Assembly: GCF_007988825.1 (NCBI RefSeq)
Contig: NZ_BJUW01000013.1
Span: 1 to 64,000 of the forward strand
Source: Microbacterium aerolatum
GTDB lineage: Bacteria; Actinomycetota; Actinomycetes; Actinomycetales; Microbacteriaceae
Direction: 5' to 3'
DNA length: 64,000 nucleotides
In this document: positions 32,117 through 40,143 of the stretch, piece after piece
Layout: the number at the start of each line of letters is the position of its first letter
How positions within the stretch are numbered: position 1 is the stretch's first letter
Program-made: the position numbers and the translations under genes
Notes under the pieces: generated by a model
Seen by the model: the letters and a program-made list of their open reading frames with translations, nothing else
Told to the model about the DNA's origin: nothing
Databases searched by the model: none

Positions 32117-33249
32117 GCCGGCTCCGCCATCTTCTGTGCGACGCCGAAGATCAGCCCGCCGGCGTCGGCATCGCGATCACCGTCGATCTGCCACTGGGCG
32201 AGCTGCGACGAGGCGTCGACGACCGTTTTCGCTCGCGGGATCCGGCGGGCGTGGAATTCATCCCAGAGGCCCTGATCGACAACGTCCCGGTTCACGAGCA
32301 GTTCGGTCAGCACCACGGCGTCCTCGAGACCCTGCGCCGCGCCCTGCGCGATCGTGGGAGGGCACGAGTGCGCGGCGTCGCCGATGATGACGACCCGGCC
32401 GCGGTTCCAAGGTTCCTCGACGAGGTGCCTGGTGAACCAGGTGTAGTTCGCGGGTGCGCCCTGCTCGAGGTCGGCGCGGATCGAGTTCCACGGGCCGCCG
32501 TAGGCGCGGGATTCCTCGAGCATGATGCGCGTGGCATCCTCCGGCGACACGTCGAAGCGGTCCTGCGCCTTCTCGACGAGGAACGCGTACATGGTGTCGT
32601 CACCGGTGGGCGTGTATCCGGCGATGTAGACCGGACCGCCGTAGTACAGCTCGCTGCTCTCGACCTCGGCCGGCCGCGACACGAAGGTGCGCCAGATGCC
32701 CATTCCGTTCGGCTCGGGTTTGGTCTCGATGCCGATGAGATCGCGAACCGCCGAGTTCAGGCCGTCAGCGCCGATCAGCAGATCGTACGCACCGGCGGAA
32801 TCGTCATCGACGAACACCTCGACCTCGCCGTTCTCGCGGGCGTCGATGCCGGAGACCTTCGCACCGAAGCGGATGTTCACTCCTGCGCGCTGCGCGCTGT
32901 CGAACATGATCCGCGCCAGCGCCGGGCGCGGCATACCCATCGCGGCCGGGTAGTCCGGTCCACCCATCTTGACGTCGGGAAGCGCCGCGACGACGGGCGC
33001 CTCGGGACCCGGCGCGCGCAGCTTGAGACCCTCGAAGGGGTACCCGGCGGAACGGACATCGTCCCAGATGCCGAGCTGTCCGAACGCGCGCAGGGCATTG
33101 CCCTGCAACGAGATGCCGGAGCCGTGCGTGTTGAACTCCGGCTTGGCCTCGAAGACGTCGACCGTGACGCCGGCCTTCGCGAGCTGGATGGCGGCGGCGA
33201 GACCGGCGACGCCGCTGCCGGCGATCGCGACCTTCTGCACTGCGGTCAT
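32113..33249 (-). CDS. FAD-dependent aromatic monooxygenase (salicylate hydroxylase-like)
   Basis: Group A flavin hydroxylase, 378 aa. FAD motif IAGSGVAGLAAAIQLAKAG at residues 9-27, DLLIGADGLNSAVRDLI near 155, and VVIIGDAAHSCPPTIAQGAAQGLEDA near 290, all diagnostic. Such enzymes use NAD(P)H and oxygen to hydroxylate or oxidatively decarboxylate a phenolic ring, preparing it for dioxygenase cleavage. Gap of 40 nt to the upstream cyclase gene, ATGA overlap downstream. Confidence 0.9.
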   Translation of the reverse strand: MTAVQKVAIAGSGVAGLAAAIQLAKAGVTVDVFEAKPEFNTHGSGISLQGNALRAFGQLGIWDDVRSAGYPFEGLKLRAPGPEAPVVAALPDVKMGGPDYPAAMGMPRPALARIMFDSAQRAGVNIRFGAKVSGIDARENGEVEVFVDDDSAGAYDLLIGADGLNSAVRDLIGIETKPEPNGMGIWRTFVSRPAEVESSELYYGGPVYIAGYTPTGDDTMYAFLVEKAQDRFDVSPEDATRIMLEESRAYGGPWNSIRADLEQGAPANYTWFTRHLVEEPWNRGRVVIIGDAAHSCPPTIAQGAAQGLEDAVVLTELLVNRDVVDQGLWDEFHARRIPRAKTVVDASSQLAQWQIDGDRDADAGGLIFGVAQKMAEPA

Positions 33250-33289
33250 TTCAGAACCTCCCTGTTCTGGTGGTGTGTGGTTGCGGTTT

Positions 33290-34282
33290 CTAGAGGATGG
33301 CGACGGGATTGATCGGCGATCCGACGGCTCCGGTGATCGGCAGTGGCGCGGCCGAGAGCAGGAAGTCCCAGCTGTCGCGCTGCGCGCATGCCTCGGCGAG
33401 TTCGTCGAGGTTCCACATCTCGCCGATCGTCAGTCCGATGTTGGGGATCACGACCTGATGCAGCGGCTGGAACGCCGGAACGTCGAACTCGTTCGGACGC
33501 ACCTCGAATCCCCAGGTGTCCGTCGCGATCGCGGCGATCTCGGTGGAGTGCAGCCACCCCGCTGTCGTCAGCGAGAGTCCGGGCGCAGGTCCTCCTGCGT
33601 AGTCGTTCCAGCCGTCGCGGCGGGTTCGGGCGTACTGTCCGGTCCGCACGAGGACGATGTCCCCGCGACCGATCGTGACGCCGTGCGCTGCGGCGGTCGC
33701 CTCCAGATCGGCGACCGTGATCGGGTGTCCGTCGTCGAGTTCACAGGTCTCGGGGCGCAGATGCCTGCCGACGTCGAGCAGCACGCCACGCGAGACGATG
33801 ACGGACGCCGCATGTTCGATGCCCGTGACGAGGTCGCCGTCGCTGGTGACCACGTCGCCGGCACGGCGCCCGTTCCAGGCCATGCCCCTGTCGAAGATGT
33901 GGCCCAGACCGTCCCACTGCGTCGAACACTGCAACGGCATCGCGATGACGTCATCCGCTCCGCCGATGCCGTGCGGGAAGCCCTGATTGCCGCGCTCGGC
34001 GTCGGTGCCGGTGTCGGTCATCGTGTGCACCGGGTTGGTGCGACGGCGCCATCCCTTCTGCGGTCCGTTGGTGTCGAAGGCCTGCGCGAGCGAGATGACG
34101 CGGCCGGAGCGCACGAGGGCGGCCGCTTCGAGGCGCTTGGACTCGTCGATGAAGTTGAGGGTGCCGAGCACGTCGTCGTCCCCCCAGCGACCCCAGTTGC
34201 GGAAGGCCTCGGCGCGGGCAGAGACCTCGGAGGCGGGGTCCTGCCGGTCGAGGTCTGCGGGGTTCGCGCTCGGAACGCTCAT
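33290..34282 (-). CDS. Cyclase family protein (kynurenine formamidase-like hydrolase)
   Basis: Metal hydrolase of 330 aa in the cyclase/KynB family (PF04199 type). The conserved metal motif appears as QCSTQWDGLGHIFDRG near residue 120, in place of the usual HxGTHxDxPxH, the form found in the long, actinobacterial branch. GRGDIVLVRTGQ and a late LHQVVIPNIGLTIGEMW also match. Likely hydrolyses a ring-cleavage or lactone intermediate. Overlaps the upstream FAH gene by ATGA. Confidence 0.85.
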   Translation of the reverse strand: MSVPSANPADLDRQDPASEVSARAEAFRNWGRWGDDDVLGTLNFIDESKRLEAAALVRSGRVISLAQAFDTNGPQKGWRRRTNPVHTMTDTGTDAERGNQGFPHGIGGADDVIAMPLQCSTQWDGLGHIFDRGMAWNGRRAGDVVTSDGDLVTGIEHAASVIVSRGVLLDVGRHLRPETCELDDGHPITVADLEATAAAHGVTIGRGDIVLVRTGQYARTRRDGWNDYAGGPAPGLSLTTAGWLHSTEIAAIATDTWGFEVRPNEFDVPAFQPLHQVVIPNIGLTIGEMWNLDELAEACAQRDSWDFLLSAAPLPITGAVGSPINPVAIL

Positions 34283-35244
34283 GAGGCGGCTCCTTCCGCG
34301 ACGCAGCGCACCACCTGAGTGCCGAGATTGGCGATCGTGCCGGTCATGACGTCGCCGTCGCGGAGGAATCGCTTCCAGTGCTGCCCGTTTCCGGCCGGGC
34401 TCCCCGTCAACAGCAGATCGCCGGGGAGGAGACGCTGCGTCTGAGAGGCGGCCGACAGCAGCGCGGGGATGTCGAACAGCAGGTCGCTCGTCGAGGCATC
34501 CTGCATCACCTCACCGTTGAGCGCGAGCGTGACGTGCGCGTCCTCCGCGTCGACGAACTGCGCCGGCACGAGGAACGGCCCCGTCGGCAGGAAGCCGGGG
34601 GCGTTCTTGGCGCGATACCAGTCGGTGCCGATCTCCTTCATATCCTTGCGGAAGACGAGGTCGCGCGTGGTGATGTCGTTGACGATGGTGTACCCGGCGA
34701 TGTGGCCCCAGGCGTCAGCGCGCGACACCCGGAAGGCCTCGCGGCCGACGACGATCGCGAGCTCGAGCTCCCAGTCGTGCACCTCGCTGTACGCGGGCAG
34801 CTCGAGGGCCGCGTCGTCCCCGACGACGCACGAAGGAAGCCCGATGAAGAAGTAGGGCTCGCCGTTCGCCTTGCGATCGTCCATCATCTTCGCGGCGAAG
34901 GCCCGCGCCTCGTCGGGCGTACGCTCGGCGTTCTGGGTGAGACCAGCGGCGACGAGCTCGATGACGTGCTCGCGGTAGTTGGCGCCGGTCTGGAGCACCT
35001 GCCGCGGCTCGACGGGAGCGGTGAGCGTCACGTCGTCGAGAGAGAGCCAGGTCTCGTCCGGAACTGCGAGCGCGGCGATGCTATCCCAATCCGGTTTCGC
35101 GAGGAACGCGTTCAGGTCGGCGGCTCCGAGGTCAGCCGAGGTCAGCGGCCGCACCCTGTTCCGGGCGGCGAGACCGAGCTGCGCGCCGTCGGCGTCTCTG
35201 TAGCGCACCAGAGCGAACGGCGCCTCTGGGGTGGTGGTCGTCAT
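34279..35244 (-). CDS. Fumarylacetoacetate hydrolase family protein
   Basis: Second FAH-family protein, 321 aa. Motifs: VLQTGANYREHV (active-site loop), DWELELAIVVGREAFRV, GYTIVNDITTRDLVFRKD, and LLTGSPAGNGQHWKRFLRDGD. Start ATG 35244 has GAGAGGA about 8 nt upstream; the longer frame is discarded. Expected to hydrolyse an acylpyruvate or isomerise a 2-hydroxy-hepta-diene-type product downstream of the extradiol dioxygenase encoded just upstream (82-nt gap). Confidence 0.9.
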   Translation of the reverse strand: MTTTTPEAPFALVRYRDADGAQLGLAARNRVRPLTSADLGAADLNAFLAKPDWDSIAALAVPDETWLSLDDVTLTAPVEPRQVLQTGANYREHVIELVAAGLTQNAERTPDEARAFAAKMMDDRKANGEPYFFIGLPSCVVGDDAALELPAYSEVHDWELELAIVVGREAFRVSRADAWGHIAGYTIVNDITTRDLVFRKDMKEIGTDWYRAKNAPGFLPTGPFLVPAQFVDAEDAHVTLALNGEVMQDASTSDLLFDIPALLSAASQTQRLLPGDLLLTGSPAGNGQHWKRFLRDGDVMTGTIANLGTQVVRCVAEGAAS

Positions 35245-35326
35245 GGGGTGATCCTCTCGCTCATCTTCGCGCGTGTGGTCTCCCGACGCGGCGGATGAAG
35301 GAGCATCCGCCGCGTCGGGACATCTG

Positions 35327-36346
35327 TCAGCCCTGGCCGTGCTTGGCGTACGGGTTGAGCAGGGCGTCCCTGATCTCGTCGGGAACACCCTCCTCCGTCG
35401 CGCTCGGACCGTCCGCCGGCGGGAACGACTCCGTCATCGACATCGGCATCGCGCCGTTGCGGTAGAAGTTGTTCGACCCCTGCGACGGCTTCCAGGTGTT
35501 CGCCTCCCAATCGGGGACGTAGTTGCGGTAGCCGCCGGTGTTCAACTCGATGCGCAGCGTCGACGGTTCACGGTAGTAGAGGAACGTCTGCTCGCCGATC
35601 CCGTGGATGTTCGGGCCGTACTCGATCGGGATGCCGTTCTCCATGAGGGTGTCAGCTGCGATGAGGAGCTCCTCGCGGGTGTCGACCCAGAAGGCGTAGT
35701 GGTTGACCCGGCCCGCGCGAGTGGAGCCGTCGAGCACGACGCCGAGGTCGTGCGACTTCTCGTTGGTGGTGAGCACGGAGAAGACCGAGACCGGAGCTTC
35801 GTCCAGCACGGTGCGTGCCATGAAGCGGAAACCGAGCACATCGACGTACCACTTGACGAACGCATCGACGTCGCTCGTCGCGACGGTGACGTGATCGAGT
35901 TGCCGCGGAGCACCGGCGATCTTGGAACGCTTCTCGGGACGATCGGGGTAGATCGACGCGGTCTCCCCCGACGACTGGTGCCGCGTGACCTCCCAGTGCA
36001 GCGTCATCGAGTGGCCGAAAGGACCGGTGAACCGGTAGGCGCGGCCTATCTGCGGCACGTCGGAGAGCCATTCGCCCTCGACCCCGGCGGCCTCGACGCG
36101 CTTGGCCGCCTCCTCGAGGGCCTCAGCGCTCGAAGTGCGCCATGCCATCGTCTCGAGCGCGGGTTCGTCGCCCGGGACGACGACCAGCGAATAGGCGTAG
36201 TAGTCGCCCCAGCATCGGAGGTACACAGCGCCGTCGACCCGATCGACGACCGTGAGCCCGACCTGCTCCTCATAGAACTTCACGGACGCCTCAACATCGG
36301 GCGATGTGATCGCGACATACGAGAGGTGGGAGAGTAGCTTGATCAT
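35327..36346 (-). CDS. Type I extradiol ring-cleavage dioxygenase (VOC superfamily)
   Basis: Two-domain catechol 2,3-dioxygenase-type enzyme, 339 aa. Fe(II) ligands of the C-terminal domain are evident: H152 (LDHVTV), H216 (NHYAFW) and E267 (LRIELN). It opens a catechol ring next to the hydroxyls using oxygen. Start ATG 36346 has AAGGAAG at a good distance. First of the six-gene aromatic block, and the strongest evidence that an aromatic aglycone is degraded. Substrate ring not determinable. Confidence 0.92.
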   Translation of the reverse strand: MIKLLSHLSYVAITSPDVEASVKFYEEQVGLTVVDRVDGAVYLRCWGDYYAYSLVVVPGDEPALETMAWRTSSAEALEEAAKRVEAAGVEGEWLSDVPQIGRAYRFTGPFGHSMTLHWEVTRHQSSGETASIYPDRPEKRSKIAGAPRQLDHVTVATSDVDAFVKWYVDVLGFRFMARTVLDEAPVSVFSVLTTNEKSHDLGVVLDGSTRAGRVNHYAFWVDTREELLIAADTLMENGIPIEYGPNIHGIGEQTFLYYREPSTLRIELNTGGYRNYVPDWEANTWKPSQGSNNFYRNGAMPMSMTESFPPADGPSATEEGVPDEIRDALLNPYAKHGQG

Positions 36347-36394
36347 CCTCGATCTTCCTTTCCGATGGGGCTGTGGGATCTGCCCCACTTCCTA

Positions 36395-36406
36395 CTTTTG
36401 TCGGAA
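36395..36406. promoter_or_regulatory. Conserved leader motif CTTTTGTCGGAA
   Basis: The same motif with one change (CTTTTGTCAGAA) occurs at 38285-38296 in front of the Gfo/Idh gene. On the minus strand it sits in TTCCgACAAAAGTaGGAA, an imperfect inverted repeat upstream of the dioxygenase gene. Candidate site for a regulator common to both transcripts. Confidence 0.4.
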
Positions 36407-36458
36407 ATCGACCATCAAGGAACCCGATTCTTCCTATGCGGAGGATCAGCGCTGTTTA

Positions 36459-37235
36459 TCACCGGCGCCCGCCCAAGAGGCCCTCTGCGACGGCGTCGTC
36501 GGCGCGGAGCTCAGCAAGATCGGTGACCGGTTGCCCTCCAGCCGACAGGGCATGGAGAGCCCGGCGCAGCGACAACCGCTCGTGCGTCTCGAATGGACGC
36601 GGAGTGCGCAGCACGCCCTCCGCCGTCGTCACCTCGACGGTCATCTGCGCATCCGCCTCGTCGATGGCCACCTCGATGCGCGTCGCGGCGACGGCCAGCA
36701 CCCTGATCCATGGCCCCTCGTCGGCGCCTTCGATCGTGGTCGCCGTGAGCGCGCCAGGTGCACCGTCGTCCGCGCACTGCAGGAGCGCGAGGACGGCCGA
36801 GCCGGTGCGGCCTGCTTCCCGCACCTCGCAGGGACCGCCCAGCAGCACGCGGATCCAGCCCGCGGCGTCGCGGACGGCCTCGGATCGGCGCCCTGCCATC
36901 GCCGCGACGTCGACGGCCGCGTAGCTCGGCGACGAGGCGTGAGCGGATGCCGTCTCGACGAGATCGGCGCGCAGCATCGGACGATCGACGACGATCGGCC
37001 GTCGACCGGCGGCATCGTGCAGTCGGAGGCACTCGTCCGGATCGACGAATCCTGGATTCGCGACGATCACGGCCGCAGCGCCGCCCTCGAATGCGCTTCG
37101 CGCGCTCTGCGCCCACCGGCGATCGCCAGGCACCACAGTGATGGAGTCCGCGACATTCGGAACGAGCTTCACGCTCGACGGCAATTCCGCGACCGCGACG
37201 CGATACGCGGGAATGCTCGTGCAGACCCCGATCAT
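36459..37235 (-). CDS. Uncharacterised protein coupled to Gfo/Idh dehydrogenase
   Basis: I do not recognise this 258-aa product with certainty. ATG 37235 overlaps the Gfo/Idh stop by ATGA. Central segment GGAAAVIVANPGFVDPDECLRLHDAAGRRPIVVDRPMLRADL has the layout of the Gfo/Idh pattern x-VIIATP-N-x-AL-G-x-VLxEKP, quoted in part as GRRPIVVDRPMLR, but there is no GxGxxG nucleotide motif and the catalytic EKP is replaced by DRP. The C-terminal half is beta-rich like a Gfo/Idh dimerisation domain. It could be a cofactor-less partner subunit of the neighbouring dehydrogenase. Confidence 0.65.
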   Translation of the reverse strand: MIGVCTSIPAYRVAVAELPSSVKLVPNVADSITVVPGDRRWAQSARSAFEGGAAAVIVANPGFVDPDECLRLHDAAGRRPIVVDRPMLRADLVETASAHASSPSYAAVDVAAMAGRRSEAVRDAAGWIRVLLGGPCEVREAGRTGSAVLALLQCADDGAPGALTATTIEGADEGPWIRVLAVAATRIEVAIDEADAQMTVEVTTAEGVLRTPRPFETHERLSLRRALHALSAGGQPVTDLAELRADDAVAEGLLGGRR

Positions 37236-38272
37236 GCCGTCACCCTCGCGTGGACTGCGGCGGCCACGGCATCCGCGAGCTCGATGGCAAAACCTGCATC
37301 CGCGAGGATCTCGTCGTACTCGACGACTTCCTCTCCCTCCAGGATGGATGAGAGAGCCCGCCACTCCGCGACGTAGCCGTCGTCCGCGCTGAGCGGGAAC
37401 GAGGCGCGGCGGCCGTCCGGTGTCCGCACATGCACCGCGGCACTGCCGTCGTGCACGAACGCGGGTGGGAACTCGATGTCGACGAGGTCGCGCGACGTGG
37501 CGATCCCGATGCGCCACAGCGCATCCGCACCGCCCGGTGTCATGACCGCTGTCAGCCTCACGGCGACGTCCCCGGCGATGAATCCCACGACGTAGCCGAT
37601 CGGGGACACCGGGCGCGCGAAGACGACGCGGTCCAGGCGCTGGGCGAGGTCGCGCACGAGCGGCAGGTCGTGGATGGCGAGACCGAGGGTGAGCTGGCGG
37701 AGCACAGCGGCCGCGACGGCGGGGCTGCTCCAGTCGGGCACTCCCCGAGCCTGCCCGGCCGTCGCGGGCATCTCGGTCACCGCATCGTGATATCTGCCGT
37801 TCGGCGGAAGGGCGACAGTGATCGAGATCGCACGCACTGGCGCGCCCGCGGCCGCGATGTGGTGCTGTGCCCGCCCCCATGCGGGGTCGAAGAGGTGATT
37901 CGTACCGACCACGAGCGCGACTCCGGCATCGCGGCATGCGTCGATGATGCGCGCGGCGTCATCGTGCGATAGGGCGAGCGGCTTCTCGCACAGGATCGCG
38001 CGTTTGCCCGCGGCGACGGCGGCGAGGATCTGCGACGCGTGCGCGTCCGGCGGACTGCAGATCGCGACGACCTCCACCCGCGGGTCCGCGAGCAACTCGT
38101 CGGTCCCGGTGGAGGCCGTCGCACCGAAGTGCGCGGCGAGGTCCTCGGCGCGGCCGCTGCCCGCATCCGAGATGTGCACGACGGCGAATCGATCGCTCAG
38201 CCGGGCGAGGGTCGGCAGGTGCAGTGCAGCGGCTCCTGGCCCCGCACCGATGACCCCGACTCCCGCTGGCAT
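37232..38272 (-). CDS. Gfo/Idh/MocA family oxidoreductase
   Basis: NAD(P)-dependent sugar or cyclitol dehydrogenase, 346 aa. N-terminal Rossmann motif VIGAGPGAAALHLP, VVAICSPPDAHASQIL, and the catalytic signature ILCEKPLALS near residue 97. AIHDLPLVRDL provides the family His/Asp. First gene of the transcript leading into the unknown protein and possibly the aromatic operon. In puerarin degradation a Gfo/Idh/MocA enzyme (DgpA) oxidises the C-glycoside sugar at C3, so this is a candidate for that step or for recycling the keto-sugar. Confidence 0.88.
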   Translation of the reverse strand: MPAGVGVIGAGPGAAALHLPTLARLSDRFAVVHISDAGSGRAEDLAAHFGATASTGTDELLADPRVEVVAICSPPDAHASQILAAVAAGKRAILCEKPLALSHDDAARIIDACRDAGVALVVGTNHLFDPAWGRAQHHIAAAGAPVRAISITVALPPNGRYHDAVTEMPATAGQARGVPDWSSPAVAAAVLRQLTLGLAIHDLPLVRDLAQRLDRVVFARPVSPIGYVVGFIAGDVAVRLTAVMTPGGADALWRIGIATSRDLVDIEFPPAFVHDGSAAVHVRTPDGRRASFPLSADDGYVAEWRALSSILEGEEVVEYDEILADAGFAIELADAVAAAVHARVTA

Positions 38273-38284
38273 CTTTGCTCCTCG

Positions 38285-38296
38285 CTTTTGTCAGAA
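38285..38296. promoter_or_regulatory. Conserved leader motif CTTTTGTCAGAA
   Basis: Second copy of the motif at 36395-36406. It lies between the -10 box and the start codon of the Gfo/Idh gene, where a bound repressor would block transcription. Confidence 0.4.
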
Positions 38297-38324
38297 GTAT
38301 ACGTAAGTTACGAGATAGTTGACC
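38296..38324 (-). promoter_or_regulatory. Promoter of the Gfo/Idh gene
   Basis: Strong -10 TATACT (38296-38301) with a weak -35 GGTCAA (38319-38324) at 17 nt. Weak -35 suggests control by an activator or by the divergent ROK regulator. Confidence 0.5.
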
Positions 38325-38376
38325 ATAGATCGGCGATTGCTCATGGGTACTGCTGCCTCTTGTGTAAAAATCAACC

Positions 38377-39633
38377 ATGGCCACCGAATCCACGCTGCGC
38401 TTCGGCGCCCAGACTGACGAGGTGACGAGCCTCCTTCGCATCGTGAACATGGTCAGGACCGGCGGAGCCACCACCCGTCCTGAGATCGGCAGGATCACCG
38501 GCCTCGGGCGCGGAGTCGTCACTCAGCGCGTCGATCAGGCGTACGAGATGGGTTATCTCGCCGACGGTGACTACGGTCCGTCTTCGGGAGGCCGGGCCCC
38601 TCGCCATGTGCGCTTCCGCTCCGAGCGCGGGCGGTTGATCGTCTGCGCACTCGGCGCCCTGCACATCCGCGTGGGGATCGCCGATCTCGAGGGCGAAGTC
38701 GTCGATCAGACCCACACGCCATGGGAGATCTCCCGCGGCCCCGAAGAAACGCTCGAGATGGCGATGAAGCTGATCGACGAGCTGATCACGCGCACCCCCG
38801 GAGCCCCGATCTGGGCCGTGACCGTCGGGGCCCCCGGGCCCGTGGACTTCGAGACCGGACGCCCCGTGGCGCCGCCGATCATGCCCGGATGGAACGGCTA
38901 CGACATCCGCTCGGCCTTCGAACAGCGCTACGACGCCCCCACCTGGGTGGACAACGACGTGAACCTCCTGGCGTTCGGCGAACTGGTGCGCCGCGCCGGC
39001 GAGGACGCCAACCTCATCTACGTGAAGATCGGCTCCGGAATCGGTGCCGGCCTGCTCTCTCAGGGTCACGTGCACCGCGGAGCGAACGGAGCAGCCGGCG
39101 ACATCGGGCACGTGCGCGTGCGCGAATCCGATGCGCTCTGCCGCTGCGGGAAGACCGGATGCCTCGAAGCGGTCGCCAGCGGATGGGCACTGGTGAAGCA
39201 GGCGGAAGCCGCGATCGCAGAGGGGGTCGGCGGGCAACTGGCCGCGCAGCACGCCGCCGGAGAGACGATCAGCCCGGAGGACATCACTCGCGCGGCGGAC
39301 TCCGGCGATGCGCTCTCGACCACCCTTCTGCAGCAGTCCGCACGCGTCGTCGGCGAATCGATCGCCGCACTCGTGAACATGTTCAATCCGAGCGTCATCG
39401 TGATCGGCGGCGTGGTCGCCGGCACGGGCGAGCTCTACCTCGCCGAGGTACGCCAGCGCGTGTACGAACTCTCGCTCCCGCTGGCCACCCGCGATCTCAC
39501 GATCGTCAACTCCGTCAACGACGAGGGCGAGCCGCTGCGCGGCGGGGCCGCGCTCGCACGAGAGCAGCTCTTCGAGGTCACGTTCCCCCGCTGGTTCGCG
39601 GAGGGCAAGCCGACACTTTCGCGTTTCCACTGA
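38377..39633 (+). CDS. ROK family transcriptional regulator
   Basis: Sugar-responsive regulator of 418 aa. An N-terminal winged helix (about 15-80; GATTRPEIGRITGLGRGVVTQRV) precedes a ROK sugar-kinase-like domain with VGAPGPVD, WVDNDVNLLAFGE, GSGIGAGLL and the zinc motif CRCGKTGCLEA. GIDLGGTK-type ATP site is not intact, as usual for NagC/XylR-type regulators. TAAAAA lies 6 nt before ATG 38377. Placed between the Gfo/Idh-led transcript and a small beta/alpha deglycosidase pair, it is the likely local sensor of a sugar or keto-sugar. Confidence 0.9.
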   Translation: MATESTLRFGAQTDEVTSLLRIVNMVRTGGATTRPEIGRITGLGRGVVTQRVDQAYEMGYLADGDYGPSSGGRAPRHVRFRSERGRLIVCALGALHIRVGIADLEGEVVDQTHTPWEISRGPEETLEMAMKLIDELITRTPGAPIWAVTVGAPGPVDFETGRPVAPPIMPGWNGYDIRSAFEQRYDAPTWVDNDVNLLAFGELVRRAGEDANLIYVKIGSGIGAGLLSQGHVHRGANGAAGDIGHVRVRESDALCRCGKTGCLEAVASGWALVKQAEAAIAEGVGGQLAAQHAAGETISPEDITRAADSGDALSTTLLQQSARVVGESIAALVNMFNPSVIVIGGVVAGTGELYLAEVRQRVYELSLPLATRDLTIVNSVNDEGEPLRGGAALAREQLFEVTFPRWFAEGKPTLSRFH

Positions 39634-39648
39634 GCTCGACCCTTATTC

Positions 39649-39665
39649 CATAAACAGACATAAGC
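39649..39665. promoter_or_regulatory. CATAAAC/CATAAGC repeat upstream of the beta/alpha pair
   Basis: CATAAACAGACATAAGC holds two copies of CATAAR with a 10-nt period, in an AT-rich pocket 53 nt before ATG 39718. It overlaps an inverted repeat CAGACA (39655-39660) and TGTCTG (39677-39682). Related CATAAG/CATAAAC words occur upstream of other genes of the island. Confidence 0.4.
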
Positions 39666-39717
39666 ATGTATCTTTCTGTCTGAACAGGCGCGAGCCTGAC
39701 AGACACGAAGGAGTGCC

Positions 39718-40128
39718 ATGCTCGGCGCATTGCGTGACGACGCTCTCGGGTCGACGGACGACGGGTTCGTGCTCCGACTCTCGTTGCCGTGGATCCGTTC
39801 GCTGCCGTTGTGGAGCGTCGAGGGACTGCACGTCACGATCGACGGGCGCACGGAGCGCGGCCTGCGGATCCTGCTCGGCCAGCGCGCGATCGCACCGTCG
39901 GATCTCGCCGACGAGCCGGGATGGTGGTTCGTCCAGGATCGTCTCTTGCTGCGAGGCGAACAGGCCCTCGCCCCCGGCGACCACGAAGTGGGCGTCGTTT
40001 TCGACCTCGTGGTGCCCTACCTCCAGGCGGGTCCGGAGAGCCCGCTCCGACTGCCTTTCCGGTTCGGCAGGACGCTGAGCCTGAACGACTCCTCGGCCGT
40101 CCCCACCGTGGCGCTCGACGTCGCCTGA
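39718..40128 (+). CDS. Small C-glycoside deglycosidase beta-subunit-like protein
   Basis: Protein of 136 aa with ribosome site AAGGAG. It shares the layout of the other beta proteins in this window: LSLPWIRSLPLWS (like IPWYRSLWLS), a GWWFVQDRLLL segment (like ETLWFLQEHPLL) and a VPYLQAGP strand. This is the DUF6379-type beta subunit that partners the TIM-barrel subunit in CarBC and DfgAB. It is the most diverged beta copy here. Followed after 15 nt by the TIM-barrel gene, so the two form a split pair. Confidence 0.7.
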   Translation: MLGALRDDALGSTDDGFVLRLSLPWIRSLPLWSVEGLHVTIDGRTERGLRILLGQRAIAPSDLADEPGWWFVQDRLLLRGEQALAPGDHEVGVVFDLVVPYLQAGPESPLRLPFRFGRTLSLNDSSAVPTVALDVA

Positions 40129-40143
40129 CCGGAAGCACGCATC

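Noticed and set aside
37236-37937. Upstream extension of the 36459-37235 protein
   Set aside because: It is an Arg-rich shadow of the Gfo/Idh gene; the ATGA-coupled start at 37235 is natural.
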